The notes: a model not told the origin generated them from the letters alone. A stretch of DNA of 64,000 nt from Gonapodya sp. JEL0774 (GCA_027604505.1 JADIIX010000080.1:3353-67352), one strand, 5' to 3'. Positions 1 to 12,466 are shown, numbered from the stretch's first letter. Translations and numbers: made by a program.

Positions 1-298
1 CCCCGCGCCGCCCCCCCCGCCCCGCCCCCCCCCCCGGCCCCGCGCGCCCGCGCCCCCCGCAACCTGGTGATGTGGGGCTCGAGGTGCATCTGCATGGCTG
101 GCGATGCTGGTACCTCCCAAACTCATGTGCTCCTCCCAATACTGCAACGCACAGCTTGTGTCGGATAGTGTTGTGTCTGTGGAGTTGGCCGGCCCAGTTG
201 TCTCAAGGCCCTCCCCTCGGTCCACCCCGTTCCCGTTCCATTCCGGGTGTCACATCCGCCCCGCCCAAATCCCTCTCCACTTGCCCTCCATCCTCCCC
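1..298. other. Left edge, GC-only tract, no gene
   Basis: The first 60 or so bases contain only C and G, which is unlike the rest of the window and looks like low-quality or low-complexity sequence at a contig or gap edge. The remaining bases up to the YAF9 stop codon show no supportable coding region and are probably the 3' flank of YAF9. Confidence 0.5.
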
Positions 299-2796
299 CT
301 AGTACGCCCTACTTTCCATCTCGATCACTTCACCCTGCACCCTCTTCACCTCTGCCAACATGGCCGCCAACTGGGCCTGTGTGCGGGAAAACTCCTCGCG
401 CACACGCTGCATAGTCTGGTGAAGGCGGGTCAGTTCGCGGTGTTCGGCGTCGGGGCCTGGTGGGCGGGAGGAGGATCGAGGTGCGAGGGGATGGGGAAGG
501 AGAGGGTGAGCAGGGTTGGCGTATCGTGCCGGACGGCGCGTCATCGCGCCACACTGGTCGTGTCCCGGTGTCCACACGGCGAGCGTCTTCCCACGGTAGC
601 GCTCCGTATTGCAATCCGGTGTGTCACGGTGGTCCAGTCCACCACACTCGGACCACATACCACACACCCCCAATCGACGGCCTTGTGTCCTGTAATCCCA
701 ACCGGCCCGCAACTTGTCTCCTGGTGTTTTTTTCCGCCACCCCCCAATAACTAACCACGCCTTCCCCTCCGCCCCCTCCGCACTTCCCCCCCCCCCCCCC
801 CCCCCCTCCTTCTCGTCGGGCCGCCCTCCTCTCCCCTCCCTCAGCCCCAAACTCACCCAGCTCGGCTGGCCTATTCACCGGCGGCGGGGGTACAGACTCG
901 AGTGCGCGTAACATGCCCTCGGTGGGTTCGTTGAAGATCTGGTTGTGCCAAGCCGTGGAAACAACAACGGGGAAGAGCAGGGGGGAGATGAGGGGTGTGT
1001 GGGTGTGTGGGAGGGGGGAAGGGGGAGGCAGGGGGGCAGGGCAGGTGGTGGAGAGAGGGAGTACATTAGTCACTAAGGGTCTCGACGGCTGAGTGGTGCT
1101 TCGCGCCTCGAACAAAGACCTCGGTCCTCGTTTATGGGCCCCAAGATACAACACTATGCGGTCTGACTCGAAAGGATGCCACGCCCGGTTGGGGGTGTAG
1201 TGCAATCAGGGCATTTCACCCGAACCCCAACCCCACCGGGTCTTCCGTTCCAGTACGCAACGTACGACGGTACGGGGACGCGGAGTCGTAACCGGAGCAA
1301 TGAAGGGATGGCGGGGCAAACCGCCTGCCTAGTTTGCCCGTGCGAGTTACGCGCGGACACACCACTCCCATCAGCACCACACACGGAGCCCGCAGGAAGG
1401 ATACCCGCCCCTCACCACCTCGACAACCAACCCACAATCTCATCGTACTTCTCCGCCTTCACGGCCTGCCTCCCGACCAAACCCGTGTCCTCCTTGGCGT
1501 ACAGCTGTAGATTGTGGTACAGCGTCACGGGCCGTTCGGCCGGGTCGGCGAAGTGGATCTTGATAGAGATTTCAAACTCGCCCCACCCGGATTCGCGGAC
1601 TTCGAAGGGGTCGGTGTCGACGGCTGGGGGAGGGGGCGACGGGTGAGGAAAAGTTTAGGTGGTGGAGATAAGGTGGCAGGGACGGCGTTCCGTGCCCTAC
1701 ATCGCTGTTTCACTCTGCTCCCATGCCGTTACAGCGAACGTGCGCCCTAAACCTTCATTCCGTCCCCGCATTCCCCATAGCGCACTGCGCACACCCTTCG
1801 TTCCCACCAATACCGGAACAAGTACCACTCTGAGACCACGCGGGTTCAGAGTTCATGAGGACACACGCGTCCTGACCAAAGAGTCGAGGGAGTTCGACGC
1901 TCCGTTCCGTTGAGGTGGAGGGGATGAGCGATGTGCAGCAGGAAGGGGTTCCCGTACACAGGACTGGCTGGTCACCCGCGACGTCCGTGGTGGCCGTGCT
2001 TCGAAGAGCACTTATCGCACGTCTCAATGTGTCGATACGTCAACACGCTGAGCTCTCCATGTGTCGACGGTCCACAAACGTCCCGCCCTCCAACAGGCTA
2101 CGCGCTCTCCAGCTCTATAGCTCCGTGCATGCACGTGGTCCCACCATATGGGAAACTTGATTCACTCTTCCCGTCAACCAAGTCACCCAACTCCGTATTC
2201 CCCATCTCGCAATGAACAGTCCCATCATGCCCCCCAGAGCATGGTCTTCTATGTCATTGCGTCCACAAGTCCGCATGGTATGCAATCCTTATGGCTTGCG
2301 GCCATTGAAAGGATATCTCGCATACAGCTCGAATGCGGCTCGCTTAACCGCTCGCTGCTCGCCTGTTCCATCCTCCCACTGGAAGCTAAGCCCCACACTC
2401 ACTTCTGGTAGGGACTTCGAAACTCTCATGGAGCTTAAATACGACTTTTTTGACGTAGTTTCCGATGCTCTCCCCGTCAGCGCCTCTCACGAATACGATC
2501 CATTCGTGGGTGTGACCCTGAGCGTTCTTTGTAGGGAACGGTTGAGCGTATGAGCCGTATATGATTGATTTGGTGACGACTTTGTTCTGAGAGCGGAAGG
2601 GCCGGGAGGATTGGTGGAATCAGGGAATCGGTCAGGGAATATTCAGGTTGGTCGGGATGGGAAAGGTGAAGACATCATCAAGACAACACCCGAGACAAGG
2701 CACGGAACAAAGAGGCATAAAAAGAAGAGAAAATCAGAAAGAGGAAAACTTGGATTCACCGACCTTGACTCGCGGTGTCGTCTGCTTCACATTCAT
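299..2796 (-). CDS. YAF9: YEATS-domain protein Yaf9 (SWR1/NuA4 subunit)
   Basis: Acyl-lysine reader subunit shared in yeast by the SWR1 and NuA4 chromatin complexes; nuclear. Five exons can be joined in phase: 2764-2796, 2403-2586, 1436-1623, 857-938 and 299-456, giving about 214 residues, close to the family length. The YEATS fold is read across exons 1-3: a start ending in RVK, then TKSIIYGSYAQPF, GHTHEWIVFVRG, YVKKVVFKLHESF, PFEVRESGWGEFEI and RPVTLYHNLQLY. The junction KYDEI/IFNEPTEGM matches the conserved YDE-(I/V)-F motif. The last exon, ending in EVIEMESRAY, is a helical coiled coil expected at the Yaf9 C-terminus. The first intron has a weak GTCGGT donor. The second intron is about 780 nt, far longer than most here. 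A poly-C tract (about 786-806) lies in the fourth intron. Identity as a Yaf9/GAS41 YEATS protein is firm; exact exon ends are inferred. Confidence 0.9.
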
Positions 2797-3110
2797 TCTT
2801 ATTAGTGTGTGGGTTGCCGGTGTTACTATTTGAACGTTCACACTCTGGCCGCACCCGGCATTTCAGTGAGGCAGCACACTCTTCGCCCACATCTGCAGGA
2901 TCTTTGAACCTTCCACCGGTGACCCTTGCGAAGAGATCCACAACAAACACACCTTCAAGGACAAAAGCTTAAGTGCGGTGGCCATTCGCAGCATCACATC
3001 ATCAGGGGAGGAGTGGAGTCTCTCAGGCAACGTTCGCCGAATTCAAACACCGCTTTTGCTCATCATCAAACAACTTCTTTACTCACCAAGCACTGCATAA
3101 GAGTACAAAC
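2797..3110. other. Divergent intergenic region
   Basis: Sits between the start of YAF9 (minus) and the start of a small plus-strand gene at 3111, so it probably holds both promoters. No coding exon or recognisable site was seen. Confidence 0.4.
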
Positions 3111-3931
3111 ATGGACCCCTCTGCCGATCACACCGCCCACAATGTGATCGACGAAAGCGCTCTCCCAACCGGCACCCGTACCCCTCCCGCTCCTTCCACT
3201 CCTTCCACCCCAGAGCCGCACCCGGCCACACCCACTTGGTTCAATAGAGCGATCCACTATCTCACGATTATCCGTCAAAGAAAGAAGAGACCCCGCGTGA
3301 GATTCTCGCATACGGTGAGTGAGCGATAATGCGCCACTGTGCCGTTGGCATGTCAAGACTCAAGAAGATGCTTCGTTGCCGTTCAAATGGAATGGATCAC
3401 CCCCGTCCTGCAACCTGTTCTAGGAACCCATTATCATCCATTACACTGTTGAGAGTCTTGAAGCTCATTCGGCAGCAGGGTCAGAAACTACATCAAACCC
3501 ACCAACGGTAAGTTGTCCATGAAACCCGCAAAAAACAAAACAAAACAAAAATAGAACATATATACCTTCTTTAAAATGCGATCATTCCTTCTTCCGTTGT
3601 TGTTTTCCTTCTACACCCCTCTGGTGACCTCCCAATCCATCCCAAGACTCCCCACCTCCTCCCCCCCCTCCCCGGGACCGCACCCCCCCACCCCATCACC
3701 ATCTCGTCCAGCCTGGGCCAACGATCTTCTCCATCGCGGCGCACTCGGACTAGATCCCTTCCCCGGAGCTGGCGTGAACGGTCAGAGTCGAATTCGAGGG
3801 CGGGTTGGGAGTCGGGGGAAGGGGGGTTCGAGGACGACCCGCCTCCGCCTCCGCTGCCCTCCCCGCTAGATTCTCTGACCTTGCGTGACGAGTTAATGAA
3901 ATGTGGAATCAGAGATGTGGGCTACTTGTAG
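3111..3931 (+). CDS. Small hypothetical protein with RVRF motif
   Basis: Not recognised. Exon 1 (3111-3314) encodes 68 residues: a Thr/Pro-rich start and then a basic helix ending in KKRPRVRFSHT. It stops at a good GTGAGT donor. Exon 2 (3424-3507) follows a CTGTTCTAG acceptor in phase 0 and ends at a consensus GTAAGT. A third exon is suggested by an acidic/proline frame that reads FEDDPPPPPLPSPLDSLTL, continues to RDELMKCGIRDVGYL and stops at 3931. I could not find a convincing acceptor for that frame, so the C-terminus is uncertain. A second frame from an ATG at 3576 looks like a signal peptide followed by proline-rich sequence and is an alternative. RVRF fits the protein phosphatase 1 docking consensus, which is only a hint. 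Confidence 0.4.
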
Positions 3932-4321
3932 GCTTGGGTGTGTGTTTGCTCACTCGGCACACAACGAGACAAGGGATGGTTCCTGAAGAAGATCTGGACG
4001 CACACACAGATCGGAGCTTGCAAAATCGATTTACTTTCTTTAACCATATTATGCAACCTGCATTTCGTATCGATACACGGTGGCGGCTTGAACGGTGTGA
4101 CGACCTCTGTGCCAACACTCCCATTGAGGGAGATGAATGAGAGACATTTTGTTGTAATAAAAGAGGCTTCCAAAACAATGCTCTTGCTGACTTCTCCTGC
4201 AGTGTTCCCGAGATTTTGACATGGACTCTGCAAATCGTTTCTGTGCTAGTTTCTTCAGACACTTCATTCCTAAATGTTGACGTCATTCGTTCGCTTCCAA
4301 AACCAACACCCTTCCCCCACC
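3932..4321. other. Intergenic, no gene seen
   Basis: Lies between the small hypothetical gene and the ankyrin copy. Short frames on both strands lack splice support and composition typical of coding sequence here. Confidence 0.4.
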
Positions 4322-5136
4322 ATGGACGCTCATCTCATCGAAGCCGTCGAATCAGAAAACACGCAAGAAGTCCGCCGCCTCCTCCACCTCGGTGCCAACC
4401 CTTGTGCGCGCAAAACAGTCTCCTTGCAGCGGCGAGTCCGCACCCCCGAGCAACAGATCATCCACACACGCACCTTCCTGAGCGAGAGCGCTCTCATGCT
4501 CGCCATCGTCAATGATTTTGCCGACGTGGTGGCCCTGTTGCTGGACCACGGGGCGGATCCCAACGCGGAACAGAGCTGGATTGTCGGGGGGTTCTGCAAC
4601 GACCAGACCCTCAAAACCACGCTGGGGTGGTCCAGGTACACATTTTCTTCTGCACTTGCCCTCGCAGTCGGCTGCTGGCATCAGTGCACTGAGTCGTGGC
4701 CGGACGGGAGGACCACGACCTACCGAGCGCTGTTCGGACAGCGTGTGCCGATCAACACGCCGGGATCGCACGTCGTGTCGATCCAATCGCAGGCAATTGA
4801 GACTGATCAGGTGTGGACTAAGTTCGAGCCGTCTGTGCATGTTGTGTGGCGCTGGTGGCACGCGGGGTGGTGGCCAGTGCGGAGGTGGTGAAGTCGGTCG
4901 AGGAAAGGAAGTTGTTTGATGTATGGCAGGCACTTCAAGGTCATACTGTCAGGCTAAAAGGCTTCACCTTGGAGAGGTCCCCAATGAGCTCCGCTGCTGA
5001 ATCTCGACCGGATGCTTCGCATGGCGTATCTGTCGCCAAAACCGTGCACACAGGCAGCTCCGCCGACAACACAATCAACTGCGACGCAGCAACACTTTCT
5101 ACAATGCATTCAGCATCTACAGACGAAACTGTGTAA
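4322..5136 (+). pseudogene. Ankyrin-repeat protein, frameshifted and truncated
   Basis: The ATG at 4322 opens an ankyrin frame: a first repeat (LIEAVESENTQEVRRLLHLG, ANP) and a second (SALMLAIVNDFADVVALLLD, HGADPNAE), then YTFSSALALAVG and INTPGSHVV. At EPSVHVV (about 4845) the frame runs into a tryptophan/glycine-rich tail and stops near 4890. The expected third repeat continues in another frame as ALVARGVVASAEVV, then KSVEERKLFDVWQALQ, to a stop at 5136. Removing one TG from the TGTGTG run at the break would join the two frames. The layout matches the ankyrin/coiled-coil/SH3 gene at the right end of the window, but the coiled coil and SH3 are missing. It is either a decaying paralogue or a sequencing error plus a short isoform. 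I prefer a pseudogene because two defects coincide. Confidence 0.6.
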
Positions 5137-5741
5137 AATTTTTTTAGAGGTGATCGAATGTATGAACTGCTTTTCTCGTCAATCGTTCTCTGACCTGCAC
5201 TATCGATACCCCTCCCAAGTTGCTCCACATGCATTAACAGGGACTCACAGAGATGAAGTTCGAAGGGTTAATTGTGTAATGGGCTTGTGAGCAGATGTGT
5301 ATTCGATATGCGGTTAACATTGCTGCACATAAAATAAGGTGGACTGAGCGATCCAGCAGATACATCTCAAAAAGCACTGAGCGAGAAGGCTGAACAAACA
5401 CCAGCTCTTCCCTTATCTTTCGTGCTTCTCATCTTGCACTGGCCTGTGATGATGAGGGTTCCGACTCTATTTCCGACTCGTCTACCTTTGTGTGCGTTGT
5501 TCCCGCCTGGAGGACTCTCGTAGTTATACTTCATCTCTGCCAGTTGTTAGGCGGAGTATTTGTGCTTTTGTCTTGTCTTGTTCTTCATTTGTTGAGGGAG
5601 AACCAAGCGCAGGAACAGAGGTGAAGGCCACAGACCCCAGACGAACGCAGACTCATTGCAGTAATTTGGTAGCAAACGCACGGACGGGCAACCAACCCCC
5701 GGGCGAATAAGGGAATCTGCTCGAGATCTGTTTTACCTTGG
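5137..5741. other. Intergenic upstream of the SNF2 gene
   Basis: About 600 nt between the ankyrin copy and the SHPRH-like start. It probably contains that gene's promoter and 5' UTR. No supported coding exon. Confidence 0.4.
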
Positions 5742-8700
5742 ATGGCACAGATGGAGCGGCTTGAGGATCAGAACGGAAGGACTGAGGGAATGGACGTTGA
5801 CGTTCATGCCAACGAGCTCGTGGAAAGGGAGGGCGGAGAGTGGACTTGGAAACGCGATCGAGAGGACGATCTTGAAGGTGTGATAAGAAACGAACTCGGG
5901 AAGCGACGCCGGGTTGGAGAAACGGAGGAAGAAGCGTTTGGTGAAATGGGATCCGTGGACACCCCAACCAATGCGAAGACCCCGCGAGGACAGGAACGCC
6001 CGCAGTGTAGCGGTGGAGCAAGCGAAACCATGGTGGAACGGATGGATTGCACGGATGTCGGTGTGGATCAGCCAGAGTTTCCGGTGGAGATGTTGACCGA
6101 CATGGACGCTGTGCGCGTTGAACTCGAAGTGGTTGACGAATACCCCCATGAGCTCCCGGAACAAGAGCTGATCCACGACATGCAGATTATCGACTTTTGT
6201 GCAGGAAACCAGTTCTACATCGGCTCGATACTTCTCTCTTTGACCATTTCTAGCACCAACCTCGGCACGCGACAACATTCCCTTGGCAGTCGCCCCACCA
6301 CGTTCAAATTAGCCATCGTCTTTTCCGACCGCAACGGTGCCATTCCCGCCAGATTCCATCTCGTCCGCAAGGATACACGTCAGGTTGTTGTGTCGGCACC
6401 AGTACCCACGACAACCTCACCCGCCCCTGGCCGTCCTCTCCTACCCACACCTGAATCCTACCTCCTCGCTCTGTACGAAGCCCGTCTCTTTATTGCAACC
6501 GTTCCGGACCTCGTTGCCACGTTTACGATGCGTGATGTCACGCTCACTTCGAACGTAAATGAAAACGGATCCGGGGGGGTCAGTCTTGGTACTCACGGTG
6601 GTGGAGTTGGCGATGAGCGGACAGCTGACAGGACCTGGATCGACAACTTCTCCACCTTTCGACTCGACCTTCACATCCCCCTCTTCATCCCTGTCTCCTT
6701 ACTCCCCACCCTCTCCCCGACCTCCGTCCACGCCACGCGCACCCTCCACTCCCCGCTCACCACCCTCCTCAACTTCCTTCACCCCCCGCCTCTCCTATCC
6801 CGCGCATCTCTTGCACGAGACCCCACTGCGGCACTCCATGCGGCGTGTTTACCTCGTGTGACCGAGGACGAAGACTGGGACTGGGATGTCGACATCAACA
6901 CCCGTGCCTCCCATCCTGACCACGACGAAGGGGAACAAGTTGACACTCAAATGGAGCCTTTCCCCCCGCAAGACCTCGTGTGTCACTTGATGCCTTACCA
7001 ACAGCGGGAACTGCGGTGGATGATGGCACGGGAAGGGGTACCTGTACACCTGCCTCGTCGAACTGGACGCCTCGCAGACACAGATAGGGCCTCGACCGCC
7101 CTAGTGGCGCACTGTGCACCTCGGGTACCCCCATATGTCTCCTTCTCGGCGTCGCTGCAAACATCGTTCAGCTTCCACCGTCTCACGGGCGCCGTGTACC
7201 CGACTAGCTTTCAACCGAGTGATGAGGAATCTGAGAATCAGAATCCCCTCATCCAAGCACGAAGGTTGAATGGGGGTGTTGTGGCCAGTGAGGTGGGTTT
7301 CGGTTGTGTCGAGTGTGCTGGTGGATGTTGGGAGTGTGTGGAACAGTGGCCGTTGTATGGTTGTGGTGTGGAAAGAATATCGTGAGAGTGCGAATGCTCA
7401 GTTACAGACACAAGATGGTAACTGGTGCCGAACAAGCTTTTCATGACATGGAGCGGCGTATGGTGCTTGCGTTCTGAAATCGCATGAAGCAGTTCGGTCG
7501 TCCCTCCCTCCTAACTCCATGTATTCATTCCCAGATGGGTCTCGGCAAAACTGTCCAGGTCATTGCACTCGTCTTGGCACACCCGTGGCGTCCACGCGCC
7601 AACCCCGCGGATGCCGAAGAATTTTCCAAACTCGCCAGCGCAAGGCGGAAGGGGAAGGGTATGTGGTTTGTTTTGGAACTGCCGCACGCTTAAGTATCTA
7701 TGCACTCTCTGTACCATGTCCAATACAGGCAAAGCACATACAAAGAACCCGGCCGCGTTCGTTCCACAGTTAGCTGCTCTTCAACCTCCCTTCACACCCG
7801 ACGACACTCTTCCATTCTGCCCGTCCACACTCGTCGTGTGTCCCCCGACACTCGCCGCTCAGTGGCTCAGCGAGATCCACACCCACGCGCCTGGACTGGC
7901 AGTGGCAGAGTACCGGGGCGTGGGGGTGGACATGGTGGCGTACCCTGTTCCCGATGCCGACGAGGATGAGGACAACGCAGAGAAAGTGGAGCCGGTGACG
8001 ATGCCAGCCACGCCCGAGGTGCTCGCCCGATTTGCGATCGTGATGACGACCTACGACGTACTTAAGCGGGACGTGCACTACGCCAGAGCATGGAATGCGC
8101 CAAAGAAGGATTTAAGAACCAGGAAAGCCACCAAGATAACACCGAGCCCGAAGCAGACACAGGCGCCGGACCAGCAGAGGGGTGGCACTCCCTTGGTCGC
8201 CGTGCGGTGGTGGCGGGTCGTGCTAGACGAGGCCCAGGAGGTGGAGGGTGGTGCCAAGATGGGTGCGGAGATGGCAGGGAGAGTACCTTGGGTGAATGGC
8301 TGGTGAGGGGCACCTTTTGGAAGGAGAACGTAATGCGGTCCGGCAGAATTCAAAACTCTGTGTTGTTGTTTTGCCGTCGGCACGCTTTCAGGGCTGTTTC
8401 TGGTACTCCGACTGGGAAATCGGGAACTGCTGATCTCCTCGGCTTGATCACTTTTCTCCGTCCACCTGCCTTAACTCACCCGGCCGTCATCCGTCGTCTC
8501 TTGCGATCGGATCCCCCGCACCCTGCGCTGCTCGTCCACTTCATGTCGACCATCTTACGACGGACCACCAAGCTCAGTGTGAAGGACGAGCTGGTTATCC
8601 CCAGGCAGCGGGAACGGGTCGTTAAGGTTTCGATGAGCAAGGTGGAGGGGGCGTGGTATGAAGGGCTGTGGGAGAGGGCGGCGAGGGAGGTTGGAGGGGG

Positions 8701-11700
8701 CGGTGATGGTCACGGGGGATACAGGTTGGGGGGGGTGGATGAGAAGTCAGACAAGGACTGGGCCAAGATGAGAACGTGGCTGTTGAGGTTAAGACAAGCA
8801 TGCTGTAAGTTTTACGAACGAGGCATGTCTTTTGCCGGGTTTGTCTGTTCGGGACTCTTTCGTATTTTTGTTTCCACAGGCCATCCCCAGGTGGGTGATT
8901 CCAATCGCCGGGATCTCGGTGGAGGGGGCGTCAAGAGCATGTTCGAAGTACTGGAGCACATGTATAGGACTGCCACGGCGAATGTGCACACACTCGATAG
9001 GCAGTGTGTTGCCGTGGTAGTGAGGAGGGCACAAGCATGGGAGAAGGGATGGGAAAAGGATGGAGGATGCGATAAGAGTGTGGAAGCGTACAAAAAGGTG
9101 GGTGGGTCACTGTGGAGGACGGTTTGTTCGTGGGTTTGCTGTTGGTGGTGATCGTACAACACGATTCCGTTGGGTTTGGCAGCTTTTGCCGGCGGTGCAA
9201 GCTCGCGTCCACGAATCTCGAAGAGAGATTGCTGACCTAGAGAAACGGAAAGCGGCGCAAGTCAGGGACCAAAAGAATGGTCCGCACCAACAACCACGAG
9301 CTAACCTATCGTCTCCGGTTGCTGCAGTCATGGCCGCAGACATCGATCGCACCGATGAAGAAGAGAGTGGGGATGAGGTTGACAACGAGTTAGTTATACC
9401 TGGTGGTCATGGAATACGCACGTCCGGCACTTCTAACTCGCGAAAACGCCGAGGTTTGGGCAAGAATCTGCCAGGGACGGCAACGACGGTTCTTTTTGAC
9501 AAAGCGCTGGACCCAAATGAAGATCATCTTGCTCAGTTAAAAATGAGATTGCAACACTGGCTTGAGGCGCTTCACCGATGTCAATTTTTCTTGGCGAGTG
9601 CGTACGTGACGATGGGCGACGTTGCGAAGGAGGAAGAATGGTACGAGAAGGCACAGGAGACGAGGAACTTGATGTTAAAAGATAAGATGGCGAGGGTAGA
9701 GAAGTGGAGGAAGAAAATTGCTCGGGCAATTGAAAGGAGAAAAAAGGGAGAGGCTGATGAGCACGATAAAGACGGAGCCGCTATCTTGATTGGAAATGGA
9801 AACATTGTACAAGAACTTGATCTGGGTATTCGGCCTATCCAGGTGCCGAGTTACCTGGCCCAAAACCGCACAATTACCGGTGCAAACACAACAATAGGGA
9901 TTTTGAACGCGCAGTGGGATTTGATTCGGGGTTGGCGAGACCGAATATTGAGGATCCTTACGGCGGATCTTGAAGTCCGGAACTACGATGGAGACTATCG
10001 AACACTGGTTGACACTATCGGGAGAGTGGATTTGACTGTCGAACCAGGGAAGAGGGCGCCAAAAGCGAAGGATGTGCATGTGTACGCCCCAGCGTTTGCA
10101 ACGTTTGCGCAAAATAAGGATTCGGGTTCGGGTTCGGATGCTGGGACACCAAAGCCTGAGGAAAGGCAGACTGCGCACGCGGTGACGAAGACTGGTTTGC
10201 AGATTGGAGAAAACTTTTCACCCGGCTTATCGGGAGTGCTCGCCACGGCTAATGGGGAACCAGTCGAACAACAATCTGATCCAAGTCCCGCGAGTGAAGA
10301 GCTGTCTGCTTCTGTCCCAGCAGTCATGGCGCCGACCGCGGCGGACGAAAAGCCCACAGGAAACGAGTACGATGCGGGATTGGCTTTGCAGGAAGAATGC
10401 TTTGTGTATCAGGTAAGACTTTGAACGCACAACATTGAAATGAAGATACCGGAACTGATGGGACCTTGCGTTACTGTTGCTGGCGGACAGAACACCTACC
10501 TTCAAAGCTTTCCCGAACGCCGTATTCTCCTGACTGGTCTCAGTTTAGTTCGGCAGCGCTTTGCAGAGCCCAACAATGACCTCGGCCGTGACCTCCGTGA
10601 GGCACTCTGGAAACTTCGCTGCTCGAAGCCCAGGGAAGAATCCATGGCTGCCGCGCTCCAAGCTTTGAAAGTCACCATTGAGAAATCCAATTTTCTGAAT
10701 GAAACGGATCAAGATGTTTTGCGCGAGGAAGTGGAAAGGCTTAAGACCGACTGCGACAAACAACTCAAGGCTGTGGAGTGGCTTGAGAAGTGAGTCCCGA
10801 TGACTTTTTGGATCGGCTCGACCGTTCTACTGAGGAAATATTGTTAGAGAATCCGTGTCCTTCACTCAGCTTGCCAACAGCCGTGTGGAATACTACAGAC
10901 ACCTCCAAAGTATCTCAGATTCAGTCGATGCGTTGGTGTTGCCAGACCGATGTCTTGGTGACGACGAAGCTCTTCGAATTGAGTGTGAAAAACTGGTTCA
11001 GCGAACTTACGAGGATGAAGCAGATTTGAGAAAGAAAATTGCCCAGGCGGAAGGAAAACTTCGGTATCTTGCGACACTGTTGCAGGAAGAAGGGATCACT
11101 GTCAACGCTGGATCGGGTTCAATTCAGGCAAGGATCAGTTCGAGTGGTGAGGTGATGGGGATAGAATCAGAGGCGCTGTTAGAACAGAACAGTGCGGAAT
11201 CTCAATCCACTCCGATTGGAGCTCGAAGAACATGCGGAATTTGTCGTGAAGAGGGATTTGCGGTTGGAGGCGTGACTGAATGTGGACATGTATTTGTGAG
11301 TCCAGATGAGACGGGTGCATTGTTGGAGTTCCCAACTTAAGAGATTTCTGATCCCCCTATGCCGCTGCTCGCAGTGTTACGAATGCATTTATTTGGTGAG
11401 ATACAAACGGACGTTTTGACTGGTATTGGGATTGAAAGTTTTGTCTGCTCAGTGGCTGAGACGATCACCTCGATGTCCTGCCTGCAATCTCAATATCTCC
11501 GCAAGCACCTTGATGAAAGTGCACTTCGGAACAGACTCAAAGCCTACACCGTCTTCCTCGCCCGGAGCTTCCAAGGCTGCACATGAGTTGTTCTCCGGCT
11601 TATCAAAGACTGAAGTGCATGGAGACGACCCTTTGCTGCCGTTAGATCGAATGGCGGCACTGCGCATCAATGGGTCTTTCGGCGCCAAGTTGGATCATCT

Positions 11701-12466
11701 TGTGAAGCACCTGTTGTGCTTACCCCAGGCAGACAAGTGTCTGGTGAGGATCTATTGGTGGAGGACTCGAGTACTCCTGGATCTTCGATTGCTTCGTCCC
11801 TTTATTGCAGATTTTCTCCCAGTGGGATGAGGTCCTCTCCATTCTGACGGTGGCATTAACCCACAACGAAATCAAATTCGTCCGGATCGATGGCAGTAGA
11901 AAGAACAAGCTCGACGCCATCACCAAGTTTCGAGAGGACCCCCAGATCAAGTGCTTCATGTTGCACGCACGGAGTCAGAGTAGTGGGTTGACGCTTGTTC
12001 AAGCAAGGCACGTGTTTCTTGTGGAACCCGTCATCGACCCTGGCTTGGAACTGCAAGGTGTGTGTGTGGACTCTTTCTTTCGTTTGTAAAACCAAAATTG
12101 TTCCATTTCGTTTCTGTCACTAAACCCAATGCTCTAGCCGTGAACCGTGTTCACCGCTACGGACAAAAACAAGAAACCTACGTATGGCGCTACATTGTTG
12201 CCGGCACTGTCGAAGAGCGCGTGTACGCAATTCACGCAGAACGATTGAAAGCTTTACGACACGGACACTCAGACATCGGTCATTCGCAAGATGCCGTTGG
12301 GGGTGGGAGCACAGACGATCCAGCGGATTTGGATGCTATGGAAGCGGAAGGTGTTGTTGAAGAGGCGTATGGTAACGTGCGACAGAGGGCGTTGGCGGGC
12401 AAGAAAGAAGGTGGTGGTGGAGAGTGGGTTGCTGACGAGGACTTGGCACACATCTTCTTTGAGTAG
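5742..12466 (+). CDS. SHPRH: SHPRH/Irc20-like SNF2 ATPase with RING finger
   Basis: Predicted nuclear DNA translocase and ubiquitin E3 ligase; SHPRH relatives act on stalled forks through PCNA polyubiquitination. Exon 1 starts at the 5742 ATG and carries an acidic/basic N-terminus with KRRR, then LMPYQQRELRWMM. Splicing joins GVVASE to MGLGKTVQVIALVLAHP (Walker A, about 7534). Later motifs in order: LVVCPPTLAAQWLSEI; DEAQ Walker B (about 8227-8238), the SHPRH/Irc20 variant of DEAH; AVSGTPTGK; LRQACCHPQVG across an intron. A long helical insert (9.2-11.1 kb) precedes the C3HC4 RING, which is split over three exons: RTCGICREE, ECGHVF/CYECIYL, SPRCPACN. The helicase C-lobe has IFSQWDEVL, QSSGLTLVQARHVFLVEP and QAVNRVHRYGQ. 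The RING inserted between the two helicase lobes is diagnostic. Ends with an acidic tail at 12466. About eleven introns; the exact splice at 10.79-10.88 kb is inferred. Convergent with DPL1, 193 nt apart. Confidence 0.88.

Noticed and set aside
104-754. A 216-codon plus-strand frame at the left edge
   Set aside because: It lies opposite YAF9 exons and introns. The YAF9 coiled-coil exon and YEATS motifs on the minus strand explain the openness.
4635-4666. A 32-nt GT...CGCAG candidate intron in the ankyrin copy
   Set aside because: Too short, and the frame without splicing (YTFSSALALAVG) matches the paralogue at the right end, so this is coding sequence.
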